The notes under the pieces: generated by a model
Told to the model about the DNA's origin: nothing
Seen by the model: only the letters and a program-made list of their open reading frames with translations
Databases searched by the model: none
Shown: positions 53,145 through 61,280 of the stretch, in pieces
How positions within the stretch are numbered: the first letter of the stretch is position 1
Layout: each line of letters starts with the position of its first letter
Program-made: the position numbers and the translations under genes
Assembly: GCA_963741755.1 (NCBI GenBank)
Contig: CAVUJG010000022.1
Span: forward strand, 83,915-147,914
Source of the DNA: Sva-07 sp963741755
GTDB taxonomy: Bacteria > Actinomycetota > Acidimicrobiia > Acidimicrobiales > Ilumatobacteraceae
Direction: 5' to 3'
Length of the DNA: 64,000 bases

Positions 53145-53230
53145 AGTTCAGGTGTGGGCGTGCTTGCCCGGTTCCCAGCCTCGCGCTGCGAGGTGGTCGA
53201 GGCCGAAGCCGAGCGGTTCGACGGCCATCG

Positions 53231-54097
53231 TCAGCCGCGGATCGGTCGGGGGTCGCTGATGCGGACCACCCGGTTGGTCATCGTGCCGATGCCGTCGATG
53301 GTGGTGGTGATGACATCGCCGTCGGCGAGGAACTTGCCCTGCGCGGCCCCGACACCTTCGGGTGTGCCGGTGAAGATGATGTCGCCGGTGACGAGTGTCG
53401 TGATCGACGACAGGAAGCTGACGAGCGTGGGGACGTCGAAGATCAAGTCGGCCGTGGTGCCGTCCTGGCGTACCTCACCGTTGATCGAGCACACGATGTG
53501 CAAGGCATCGCGATCGACCAGGTCGTCGGTGGACACGAGCACGGGGCCGATCGGGCCGAACGTGTCGAACGACTTACCGAGGTCGAAGTGCGGTGGCGAC
53601 GCGGCGAACTGGGCGGGGCGATCGGAGATGTCCTGGCCGATCGTGACGCCGACGACGTGCTTCCACGCATCGTCAATCGTGATGTCGCGACCGCCCTCGC
53701 CGATCACGACGACCAGCTCGCCCTCGTAATCGCACCCACCGCTGCGGATCTCGACATCGGCGGTCGGGCCGACGATGCACGACGGGAACTTGGTGAACAC
53801 GAGCGGGCTGTCCATCGACGCACGTCCGGCTTCTGCAGCGTGCGAGGCGTAGTTGAGTCCGATGCCGAACGATTTCTGCGGTCTCGGCACCGGCGGCCCG
53901 AGCACGACGTCGGCGAGCAGCCCGGTGACCGACGAGTCGTCGAGCGTTGCCGACAACTCGGACAGCAGGTCGGGTCGGGCGAGCGCCTCCATCGGGTCGG
54001 CGCCGAGCGCTCCCGAGGAGTGCGTGGCGATGTCGGTGTAGTGCTCGCCGTGGACGAGCACCGCTCGTCCGTTGACGTTCGCAAGTCGGAATCCCAT
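53231..54097 (-). CDS. fumarylacetoacetate hydrolase-family protein
   Basis: A 288-residue FAH-fold hydrolase. SFGIGLNYASHAAEAG, metal site DYEGELVVVIG (Glu, Glu) and IIFTGTPEGVG are diagnostic. It would cleave a beta-diketone or decarboxylate a ring-cleavage product in aromatic degradation. It sits with the extradiol dioxygenase-like and FAD hydroxylase genes. Confidence 0.92.
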   Translation of the reverse strand: MGFRLANVNGRAVLVHGEHYTDIATHSSGALGADPMEALARPDLLSELSATLDDSSVTGLLADVVLGPPVPRPQKSFGIGLNYASHAAEAGRASMDSPLVFTKFPSCIVGPTADVEIRSGGCDYEGELVVVIGEGGRDITIDDAWKHVVGVTIGQDISDRPAQFAASPPHFDLGKSFDTFGPIGPVLVSTDDLVDRDALHIVCSINGEVRQDGTTADLIFDVPTLVSFLSSITTLVTGDIIFTGTPEGVGAAQGKFLADGDVITTTIDGIGTMTNRVVRISDPRPIRG

Positions 54098-54121
54098 CAG
54101 TTGTTCCCTTTCGTTCGGTTC

Positions 54122-54154
54122 ACGTACATCTGGTGTCTGACACCGGATGTACGT
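54122..54154. repeat. 33-bp palindromic element, diverged family A with compensatory arms
   Basis: Same 9-15-9 architecture and length as family A, but arms ACGTACATC/GATGTACGT and core TGGTGTCTGACACCG. The arms changed on both sides so pairing is kept. It overlaps the TGA stop of the extradiol dioxygenase-like gene by one base and shows the same TCAGAC orientation on its sense strand. Confidence 0.75.
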
Positions 54155-55089
54155 CAGGTGCTGGCTGCGATGAGGTCGGCCATGTCGGCGGGTTCGAGGA
54201 ACTCGCGTGGTGGCGGAGGACCGAAGGAGTACAGGTACTCGTGGCCCTGCCAGTCCTTCGGTCGGTACTTGTCCTGTTCGGAGATGCGGTCGATGTCGGA
54301 GGTGTACTCGATGTAGGTCCCGCCGGGCTCACGCAGGTACCAGAACCAGTTCGATCCGATGGCGTGGCGGCCGACGCCCCACATGTGCCGGTCGGGGTCG
54401 GCGTCGATCATCGCTTGACCGCCGCGCACCACGTCGTCGACGTCGTCGACCTCGAAGGCGATGTGGTGAGGGAAGGCGACGGGTGCGGCCTGGATGGCGA
54501 GGTTGTGGTGCACCGGCCCGCAGCGAGTGAAGGCGATGATGCCGGGAACCTGGTCGCTGATCTCGAAACCGACCACGTCGGTGAAGAACGCCAGCGTCGC
54601 CGGCTGATCAGGCGTGCCGTACACGACGTGGGTGAGGTTCGAGGGCCGGACCGGCTCGGCCGTGAGGACGCTTGCTGCGGGCACGTCGACGCGTTCGGGT
54701 TCGGTGCCCGGCCGGTTGAACGTGTGCTCGATCGGCGGCGCCGCATAGGGCTCGGCGACCGTGACCTCGACACGCAGCCCCGTCGCCAACTCGCGAAGCG
54801 CGAGAAGATCGGCCGTCGAGTCGATGATCTCGGCGAACTTCGAATTCGCTGCGCGGTCGGCGATGCGGGCGAGGTCGTCGCCGTCCTCGGCACCGACCCC
54901 GACTCGGAGCAGTCGTCGGCTCGCTGCGCCCACCAGTTCGATCTGGTCACCGCCGTCGCGAGTGGCGAGCCGAGTCGGCTCCCCCGCCGGAGGCACCGAT
55001 CCAGCGAGGCCGAAGTCGCGGAAGAACGCCGCGGACGCGTCGACGTCAGGCACGCCCAAGGTGATCGATGTCAGTCGGTGCAACCCCAT
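54154..55089 (-). CDS. extradiol ring-cleavage dioxygenase-like VOC protein
   Basis: A 311-residue protein with two VOC modules, like 2,3-dihydroxybiphenyl 1,2-dioxygenase. Putative Fe(II) ligands lie in the C-terminal module: His in NLTHVVYG, His in PHHIAFEV and Glu in GTYIEYTSD. ATG 55089 (MGLHRLTSITLGVPD) was chosen. It is divergent from a TetR gene with a 38-bp AT-rich gap, so regulation by that TetR is likely. Confidence 0.88.
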   Translation of the reverse strand: MGLHRLTSITLGVPDVDASAAFFRDFGLAGSVPPAGEPTRLATRDGGDQIELVGAASRRLLRVGVGAEDGDDLARIADRAANSKFAEIIDSTADLLALRELATGLRVEVTVAEPYAAPPIEHTFNRPGTEPERVDVPAASVLTAEPVRPSNLTHVVYGTPDQPATLAFFTDVVGFEISDQVPGIIAFTRCGPVHHNLAIQAAPVAFPHHIAFEVDDVDDVVRGGQAMIDADPDRHMWGVGRHAIGSNWFWYLREPGGTYIEYTSDIDRISEQDKYRPKDWQGHEYLYSFGPPPPREFLEPADMADLIAAST

Positions 55090-55127
55090 GGCTGGACAAA
55101 TTAGATCGAATGATAGAGAATTGCAAG

Positions 55128-55788
55128 ATGTCGTCACTTGCGAGTGCCACCGTCAACGCCACCGAGGTGCCACGCCGGCGCCAGGCGCGGTCGGAGGCCA
55201 CACGAACCGCACTGCTCGATGCCGCGCTGACCGAGTTCGCTGCGCTACGGCTTCGAGGGCGCCTCGACGCGATCGATCGCTGCGGCGGCCGGAACGCATC
55301 AGCCGCAGATCAACTATCACTTCGACTCGAAGGACGAGTTGTGGCGGGCCGCCGTCGACCATCTCTTCGCGCGCCTCGACGACACGGTCGGGCGTCATCT
55401 GCGAGACACGCCGTCAGCGATCGATGCTCGAACCAGGTTCGCTCAGGGGATCCGGGCGTTCGTGCGGGCTGCTGCCCGACTCCCGGAGTTGAACCGGATC
55501 ATGGTGCAGGAAGCGACGATCGACTCCGACCGGCTGCACTGGATCGTCGAGCGCCACACCCGACCGCGGTTCGAGACATTGATCGCCGACTGGCGGGCGC
55601 TCCGCGAGGCTCGCGAGGTACCAGACGTCGACGAGGCCGTCCTCTACTACTCGCTCATCGGTGCCGCCTCGCTCCCCTACGTCAACGCGCCCGAGGCCCG
55701 GCTGCTCGGCCACGACACCCTGAGCCCCGCGTTCATCGACGCGCATGCCGACGCCCTCGTCCTGCTGTTCCTCGGAGGCGCGACGTGA
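55128..55788 (+). pseudogene. TetR-family regulator, frameshifted
   Basis: Start ATG 55128 (ARSEATRTALLDAALTEFAA), then at about 55245 the frame shifts: YGFEGASTRSIAAAAGTHQPQINYHFDSKDELWRAAVDHLF is in the next frame and continues to 55788. Removing one C gives the normal spacing FAAYGFEGAST. Corrected length is about 219 residues. The TGA stop overlaps the hydroxylase start (GTGA). Both the dioxygenase and hydroxylase promoters are adjacent, so it would control the aromatic module. Confidence 0.82.
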
Positions 55789-57258
55789 GCCGCGAGCCGG
55801 ATGTCCTCGTGGTGGGAGGCGGACCTGTCGGCGTGATGACGGCCCTCCTGCTCGCTCGCCGCGGCTTCGCCGTGCGGGTCCTCGAGCGCGACCCCGAGGT
55901 GTACGACCTGCCGCGGGCCATCGTGATGGACGACGAGATCCAGCGGGTGTTCCAGAACGCTGGGGTCATCGAGGGCCTCCGCGCCATCACCACGCCCCTT
56001 CAGGTGCGGAGTTCGTGAAGCCGAACGGTGAGCGGATCATCGGCGTCGAGATTCCTGCCGACGCCACCTTCGCGCTCGGTCACCATCCGACCGTCACCTA
56101 CTACCAGCCGCAGCTCGAAGCGTTCATGCGAGACGCGGCGATCGAGGCCGGTGTAGATCTCCGACTCGGCGTCGAGGTCACCGGCATCGAGCAGGACGGC
56201 GACGGCGTGGTCGCTGACACGAGCACCGGCCCCCACACCGCCCGCTGGCTGGTCGCTGCCGACGGCGCCTCGAGCCCGATCCGCAAGCAACTCGGCATCC
56301 CCTTCGTCGACCAAGGCTTCGACCAGGGGTGGTTGGTGCTCGACGTCCGGCTCCGACGGCCGGTGCCGACGTTGTCGCCATTCGTCCAGCAGATCTGCGA
56401 CCCCGATCGGCCGACCACGTACGTCGTCGGCCACGGCGACTACCGCCGGTGGGAGTTCCAGCTGCAGCCCGGCGAGTCGCGTGACGAGATGGTCACCGAT
56501 CAGCGGGTGTGGGAACTGCTGGCGCCCTGGCTGACGACCGACGACGCCGAACTCGTGCGGGCCGTGGTCTACCGCTTCCACGCCACCGTCGCCGACTCGA
56601 TGCGGTCAGGTCGGATCTTCCTCGCCGGTGATGCCGCGCACCAGATGCCACCGTTCCTCGGTCAGGGCCTGTGCTCGGGAATCCGCGACTCGGCAAATCT
56701 CGCCTGGAAGCTCTGGATGGTCGACGACGGCCTTGCCGACGACGTACTTCTCGACACGTACGGCGCCGAACGACTCCCGCATGCCGCCGGCGTGGTCGCC
56801 CACGCGGTCGACACGGGTCGGTTGATCGACGAGCTGTCCGGGCGGGCACCCGCAAGCACCGGTCTCGATGCGGCCTATGGCGGCGGTCGACCGTTCCCGA
56901 TCCTCGAACACGGCATCCGGGTCGGCGACCATCCGGCGACCGGCCGCCAGCTCCCTCAGCCCACGATCGATGGGCGTCCACTCGACGAGTCCCTGGGCAC
57001 CGGGTTCGCCGTGGTCATCGACGAGCAAGCGACATCGCCGACGCGGCCGAAGCTCGATGGGGCGACCTCGCCTCGGTCGTCGTCGTCCCCGCCGGCACGA
57101 TGCCGCTCGCATTGCCTCCGGGCGGCGCAGTGATCGTTCGACCGGATCGCTACGTCGCCGCCGTCGCTCACGATGTGGCCGAGCTGACGGCCTCGAGCGA
57201 CGCACTGTTCCACCAGCTCGGCATCCGCCGCGCCACCTCCGAAAGGACCGCTACATGA
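55785..57258 (+). pseudogene. FAD-dependent aromatic hydroxylase (MhpA-like), two frameshifts
   Basis: N-terminal dinucleotide-binding VLVVGGGPVGVMTALLLARRG, then GADGASS-like ADGASSPIRKQLG, and GD motif RIFLAGDAAHQMPPFLGQGLCSGIRDSANLAWKL, all of flavoprotein monooxygenases that hydroxylate phenols such as 3-(3-hydroxyphenyl)propionate. Two apparent deletions break it: near 56003 (CAGGTGCGG should be CAGGGTGCGG) and near 57029 (CAAGCGAC should be CAAGGCGAC); each restores the next frame. The last part, VVVVPAGTMPLALPPGG, and the stop overlap the next gene by 4 bp. Corrected length about 490. Confidence 0.85.
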
Positions 57259-57665
57259 CGATCACCTGGGATCCCCAGCACCTCGAGTTCGCCCGCGCTC
57301 ACCTCTGGGCGGTGCTCGCCACCGGCCGCGCCGACGGGTCGCCGCAGCAGTCGATGATCGGCTACCTGGTCGACGACGAGGGCGGGCTCATCATCTCGGC
57401 CAAGGCCTACACGGCGAAGTGGAAGAACGCCGTGCGCCTACCGAAGGTGAGCCTGACGGTCCCCGACGGCCGCGTGCATCTCGTCGTGTATGGCGACGTC
57501 GAGGCGATCGACGCCGACCCGCTGCGTGCCGAACTGACGGCACAGATCTTCGGTGCACTCTCCGGCAATCCCGCACCCGACCCGGCGTCGATCATCTCGA
57601 TGCTCGACGAACAGCAACGCGTCGTCCTGCGCATCACCCCGACCAAGTTCCTCTTCCAGGAGTAG
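57255..57665 (+). CDS. PPOX-family F420-dependent-type protein
   Basis: A 136-residue split-barrel protein: LWAVLATGRADGSPQQSMIGYLV, KAYTAKWKNAVRLPKVSLTV, and RVVLRITPTKFLFQE match F420-dependent biliverdin-reductase-like PPOX proteins. ATG 57255 overlaps the hydroxylase stop (ATGA) and follows GAAAGGA. Third PPOX paralogue; substrate unknown. A family A element begins 1 bp after its stop. Confidence 0.88.
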   Translation: MTITWDPQHLEFARAHLWAVLATGRADGSPQQSMIGYLVDDEGGLIISAKAYTAKWKNAVRLPKVSLTVPDGRVHLVVYGDVEAIDADPLRAELTAQIFGALSGNPAPDPASIISMLDEQQRVVLRITPTKFLFQE

Positions 57666-57666
57666 C

Positions 57667-57699
57667 GATTACATCAGGGGTCAGACCCGCGATGTAATC
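57667..57699. repeat. 33-bp palindromic element, family A
   Basis: Perfect arms GATTACATC/GATGTAATC. It starts 2 bases after the last base of the PPOX stop codon (1-bp gap), as the copy at 24430 does for its gene. Sense-strand core GGGGTCAGACCC. Confidence 0.92.
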
Positions 57700-57740
57700 G
57701 ACGGGGACATCGCAGCGAGTTGCGTTCCTAGGCTGGGAGC

Positions 57741-59234
57741 ATGACCGTTGCGGTGTTCGCTCTCGACGATTCGTTCGCCCGCGAGCTGGTCGGGTTGCAC
57801 GAGCCATGGCAGGCCGAGCCGGTGGCGGACCCATCACTGGTGATCGTCAACGACTCGTTGGCAGGCGAACTCGGGCTCGATGTCGAGGCGCTGCGCTCGC
57901 CTGCCGGTGTGGCGATCCTCGCCGGGAACGACGCGCCTGCGGACGTCACCACCGTCGCCCAGGCCTACGCCGGCCACCAGTTCGGTGGGTACTCGCCACG
58001 ACTCGGTGACGGGCGGGCGCTGCTGCTCGGCGAGTTCGTCGACGACGGCGGCGCCCGGCGCGACCTCCACCTCAAAGGCTCCGGACGCACCCCGTTCGCA
58101 CGAGGCGGCGACGGCCGCGCCGCGCTGGGGCCGATGCTGCGCGAGTACGTGATCGCCGAGGCGATGCACGCGCTCGGAATCCCCACCACCCGTGCGCTCG
58201 CCGTCGTGGCCACTGGCGACACGATCCTGCGCGAGGTCGACGGTCGCGTCACCGACGTGCCGGGCGCCGTGCTGGCCCGGGTGGCGTCGAGTCATCTGCG
58301 TGTCGGCACGTTCCAGTTCGCCGCGGCGACCGGCGATCGGGAACTACTCGAGAAGCTGACCGAGTACGCGATCACACGTCATGCACCTCATGCCGCCGAG
58401 TCGGACAATCCTCCACTCGCGCTCTTCGATCACGTCGTTGCGGTGCAGGCGTCACTCGTCGCGAAGTGGATGGCGGTCGGCTTCATCCACGGCGTGATGA
58501 ACACCGACAACACCACGATCTCGGGCGAAACGATCGACTACGGGCCGTGCGCGTTCATGGACACGTACGACCCGGCCACCGTGTTCAGCTCGATCGACCA
58601 CGGTGGCCGCTACGCCTACGGCAACCAGCCGGCGATCATCACCTGGAACCTGGCCCGCTTGGCCGAAGCGATGTTGCCGCTGTTCGACGACGACACCGAC
58701 ACGGCGATCGAGTCGGCGACCGCCGTGCTGCAGACATTCCCCGAACGATTCCAATCCGCGTGGAGTGTCGAGATGCACGCCAAGCTCGGCCTCGACACCG
58801 ATGTGCCGGGCGGCGACCCTTCAAGCGGCGACCGAGTCATCGGCGACCTGCTGACGTTGATGGCCGAACAGCGCGTCGACTACACGATGTGTCTGCGGGC
58901 GCTGTCGGCGGCGGTTCGTGGCGACGCCGCACCTGCTCGATCGCTGTTCGCAGATCCCGAAGCGTTCGACACATGGGCGGCGCGCTGGCTGGCACTGGTC
59001 GGCGACGACCGGAGCGTGATCGCAAACCGGATGGACTGGGCCAACCCGATCTACATCCCCCGCAATCACATCGTCGAAGAGGTGCTCACCGCCGCGAGCT
59101 GGGGCGACCACGACGCACTCGCCCAGCTGCTCTCCGTCGTCACCCGCCCGTTCGACGAGCGGCCGGGCCTCGACCGCTACGCCCGACCCGCCCCCAGCGG
59201 CGCCGACGGTTACCGCACCTTCTGCGGCACCTGA
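57741..59234 (+). CDS. selO: SelO-type protein adenylyltransferase (YdiU/UPF0061)
   Basis: A 497-residue pseudokinase-fold AMPylator that adds AMP to Ser, Thr or Tyr of redox proteins. AYAGHQFGGYSPRLGDGRA, LHLKGSGRTPFARGGDGRA, HGVMNTDNTTISGETIDYGPCAFMD and IYIPRNHIVEEVL are all present. It ends RTFCGT, with Cys at the position where eukaryotic SelO has selenocysteine. Cytosolic. It follows the PPOX gene after a family A hairpin. Confidence 0.95.
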   Translation: MTVAVFALDDSFARELVGLHEPWQAEPVADPSLVIVNDSLAGELGLDVEALRSPAGVAILAGNDAPADVTTVAQAYAGHQFGGYSPRLGDGRALLLGEFVDDGGARRDLHLKGSGRTPFARGGDGRAALGPMLREYVIAEAMHALGIPTTRALAVVATGDTILREVDGRVTDVPGAVLARVASSHLRVGTFQFAAATGDRELLEKLTEYAITRHAPHAAESDNPPLALFDHVVAVQASLVAKWMAVGFIHGVMNTDNTTISGETIDYGPCAFMDTYDPATVFSSIDHGGRYAYGNQPAIITWNLARLAEAMLPLFDDDTDTAIESATAVLQTFPERFQSAWSVEMHAKLGLDTDVPGGDPSSGDRVIGDLLTLMAEQRVDYTMCLRALSAAVRGDAAPARSLFADPEAFDTWAARWLALVGDDRSVIANRMDWANPIYIPRNHIVEEVLTAASWGDHDALAQLLSVVTRPFDERPGLDRYARPAPSGADGYRTFCGT

Positions 59235-59329
59235 TCTGCGCCCCGACCGTCCCACGACCCGATCTGCGCCCCTGGCGTGCCGGAAACCGGGACCGGACGG
59301 GCGCAGATCGAACAGCAGCGCTGAGCCGA

Positions 59330-59385
59330 CCCGTTTGTGAGCAATTTCCGGTGACCCGGTCCACCGGAAATGCAACGCAAACGGG
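59330..59385. repeat. hairpin repeat, family B (copy 1)
   Basis: CCGTTTG...CAAACGG outer arms (59331-59337/59378-59384) and ATTTCCGGTG/CACCGGAAAT inner arms (59344-59353/59362-59371). It lies between the convergent selO and FGE genes, 95 bp after selO's stop. The same design recurs at 62693. Confidence 0.75.
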
Positions 59386-59399
59386 GTGAGGTGACGGTG

Positions 59400-60335
59400 T
59401 CAGCGGGCGACGCGGAAGCCGATGTTGCCGGTGGCGCTGTCGGGGGTGTTGGCGCTGCGGGCGCCGACTCGGTAGCGGTTGCAGTACGAGTCGTGGCACA
59501 GGTACGAGCCACCGCGCATCACCCGGTGCGTGCCGCCGGGTGGGCCTGCCGGATCGATGCGAGGTGAACGTCGCTCGCTCTCGCGGTAGGTGTCGGGCGA
59601 GAACCAGTCGGCGCACCACTCCCACACGTTCCCCGAGGTCTCGTACAGCCCGTACGCATTGGGCGGGAACGAGCGCACCGGTGCCGTCCCGGCAAACCCA
59701 TCGGCGACCGTGTTGACGCCGGGGAACTCGCCTTGGAACACGTTCATCCGGTGCTCGCCACCCGGCTCGAGGTCGTCACCCCACGGGAAGCGCTGGCGGT
59801 CGAGGCCACCACGGGCGGCAAACTCCCACTCGGCCTCGGTCGGCAGCCGGGTGCCGCTCCACCGGCAGTAGGCCATCGCGTCGTCCCAAGTGACGTGCAC
59901 CACGGGATGGTCGGCGACGTCGGCGAACGTGGTGTGCGGGCCGGCGGGGTGACGCCAATCAGCGCCCTCGATCTGACGCCACCATGGCGCAGCGGCCACA
60001 CCGCGGGTCGGGGGGAAGTCGGCGGGGAGGAGGCCTCCGAACACGAAGGACCAGCCGTCGGATTCGGCGAGCGTGACGTAGCCGGAGGCGTCGCAGAAGG
60101 CAGCGAACTCGGCGTTGGTGACCGTCGTCGGCGCGATCGAGAACGGCCGCAGCTGTACCTGGTGGACCGGACCCTCACCGTCGGAGCGATACCCATCCCC
60201 GTCCGGAGCACCCATCCAGAACTCGCCACCTGCCAGCTCGACGAGTTCCACATCGACGCGGCCGGCCTCGACGCCCGACGGCTCCGAACGTGAGGTCGGC
60301 GATTCGTTCGACGGAGAACAACAAGCGCTCATCAA
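59400..60335 (-). CDS. formylglycine-generating enzyme (sulfatase-modifying factor)
   Basis: A 311-residue FGE that oxidises the active-site Cys of sulfatases to formylglycine. The catalytic segment GGSYLCHDSYCNRYRVGARS carries both redox Cys, as in bona fide FGE. LVELAGGEFWMGAPDGDGY, RLPTEAEWEFAARGG, SGNVWEWCADWF are also diagnostic. No signal peptide is seen and no sulfatase gene lies in the window. Start ATG 60335 (an ATG at 60332 overlaps). Divergent from the heliorhodopsin gene by 80 bp. Confidence 0.94.
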   Translation of the reverse strand: MMSACCSPSNESPTSRSEPSGVEAGRVDVELVELAGGEFWMGAPDGDGYRSDGEGPVHQVQLRPFSIAPTTVTNAEFAAFCDASGYVTLAESDGWSFVFGGLLPADFPPTRGVAAAPWWRQIEGADWRHPAGPHTTFADVADHPVVHVTWDDAMAYCRWSGTRLPTEAEWEFAARGGLDRQRFPWGDDLEPGGEHRMNVFQGEFPGVNTVADGFAGTAPVRSFPPNAYGLYETSGNVWEWCADWFSPDTYRESERRSPRIDPAGPPGGTHRVMRGGSYLCHDSYCNRYRVGARSANTPDSATGNIGFRVAR

Positions 60336-60415
60336 CGCCAGCTTGGCACAGGTGGGGAAGAATGCGACCGGCGCGATCTGTTCGAGATCAGCGACGACGG
60401 GGAAGGTTCCGAAAC

Positions 60416-61240
60416 ATGACGACCAAGATCAGCGACAGCGGCTACAACCCCCGCAAACCCGAGTCAGTCGACGACGGTCCGGTGATGGCGACCGGAGTGA
60501 CGCCGGAGCGGTTGGCCAATCTCCGCACCTGGAACATCGGCCTCACCGTGCTGCACGCCGTGCAGGCGGTGCTGATCGTGGTGCTGTCGGGCGACTTCGT
60601 CATCCAGGTCGTGTCGACGTTCCCCGAAGGCCCGCCGGGCACCCGAGTGCCGATCGCCGAGCCGCTCTTCGATGTGCGGGTCGGCTTCGCCATCGGACTG
60701 TTCCTCGCGCTGGCGGCGATCGATCACCTCGTGACCTCGACGTTCGCCCGGTCAACCTACGAGAACGACCTGCGCGGCGGCATCAACCGGTTCCGGTGGG
60801 TCGAGTACTCGGTGAGCGCCACGATCATGATCCTGCTGATCGGGTTCTACAGCGGCATCACCAACATCACCGCCGTCGTCGCCGTGATCGGCGCGAACGT
60901 GGCGATGATCCTGTTCGGCTGGATCCAAGAGCGCATGAACCCGCCGGGGCGTGCGACCACCACGATGATGCCGTTCTGGTTCGGCACGATCGCCGGCATC
61001 GCCCCATGGGTCGGGATCCTGATCCAGATCGTCGGCTCGAAGACCGTGCCCGGCTTCGTGTACGGCATCGTGATCGTGCAGTTCGTGCTGTTCTTCACCT
61101 TCGCCGTCAACCAGTGGCTGCAGTACCGCGGCATCGGCAAGTGGACCGACTACATCTACGGCGAGAAGGTGTACCTCGTGCTGAGCCTCGCCGCGAAGTC
61201 GCTGCTCGCCTGGCAGATCTACTTCCCCAGCCTCGACTGA
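60416..61240 (+). CDS. heliorhodopsin
   Basis: A 274-residue seven-helix retinal protein. The helix G signature SLAAKSLLAWQIYFPSLD carries the Schiff-base Lys (about 261). In helix C RWVEYSVSATIMILL has the counterion Glu (about 130) and the SxS pattern of heliorhodopsins, which differ from type 1 rhodopsins and have the N-terminus inside. ATG 60416 follows GGAAGG. Known in actinobacteria; role unclear (light-dependent signal or oxidative-stress link has been proposed). No retinal-synthesis gene in the window. Confidence 0.95.
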   Translation: MTTKISDSGYNPRKPESVDDGPVMATGVTPERLANLRTWNIGLTVLHAVQAVLIVVLSGDFVIQVVSTFPEGPPGTRVPIAEPLFDVRVGFAIGLFLALAAIDHLVTSTFARSTYENDLRGGINRFRWVEYSVSATIMILLIGFYSGITNITAVVAVIGANVAMILFGWIQERMNPPGRATTTMMPFWFGTIAGIAPWVGILIQIVGSKTVPGFVYGIVIVQFVLFFTFAVNQWLQYRGIGKWTDYIYGEKVYLVLSLAAKSLLAWQIYFPSLD

Positions 61241-61280
61241 CGCAACGAGCCGCATGACCTCGGGTGGATACCATCCGGCG

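Noticed and set aside
24430..57699. Family A repeats as insertion sequences or a CRISPR array
   Set aside because: Too short (33 bp), no transposase and scattered singly or in a face-to-face pair, without regular spacing.
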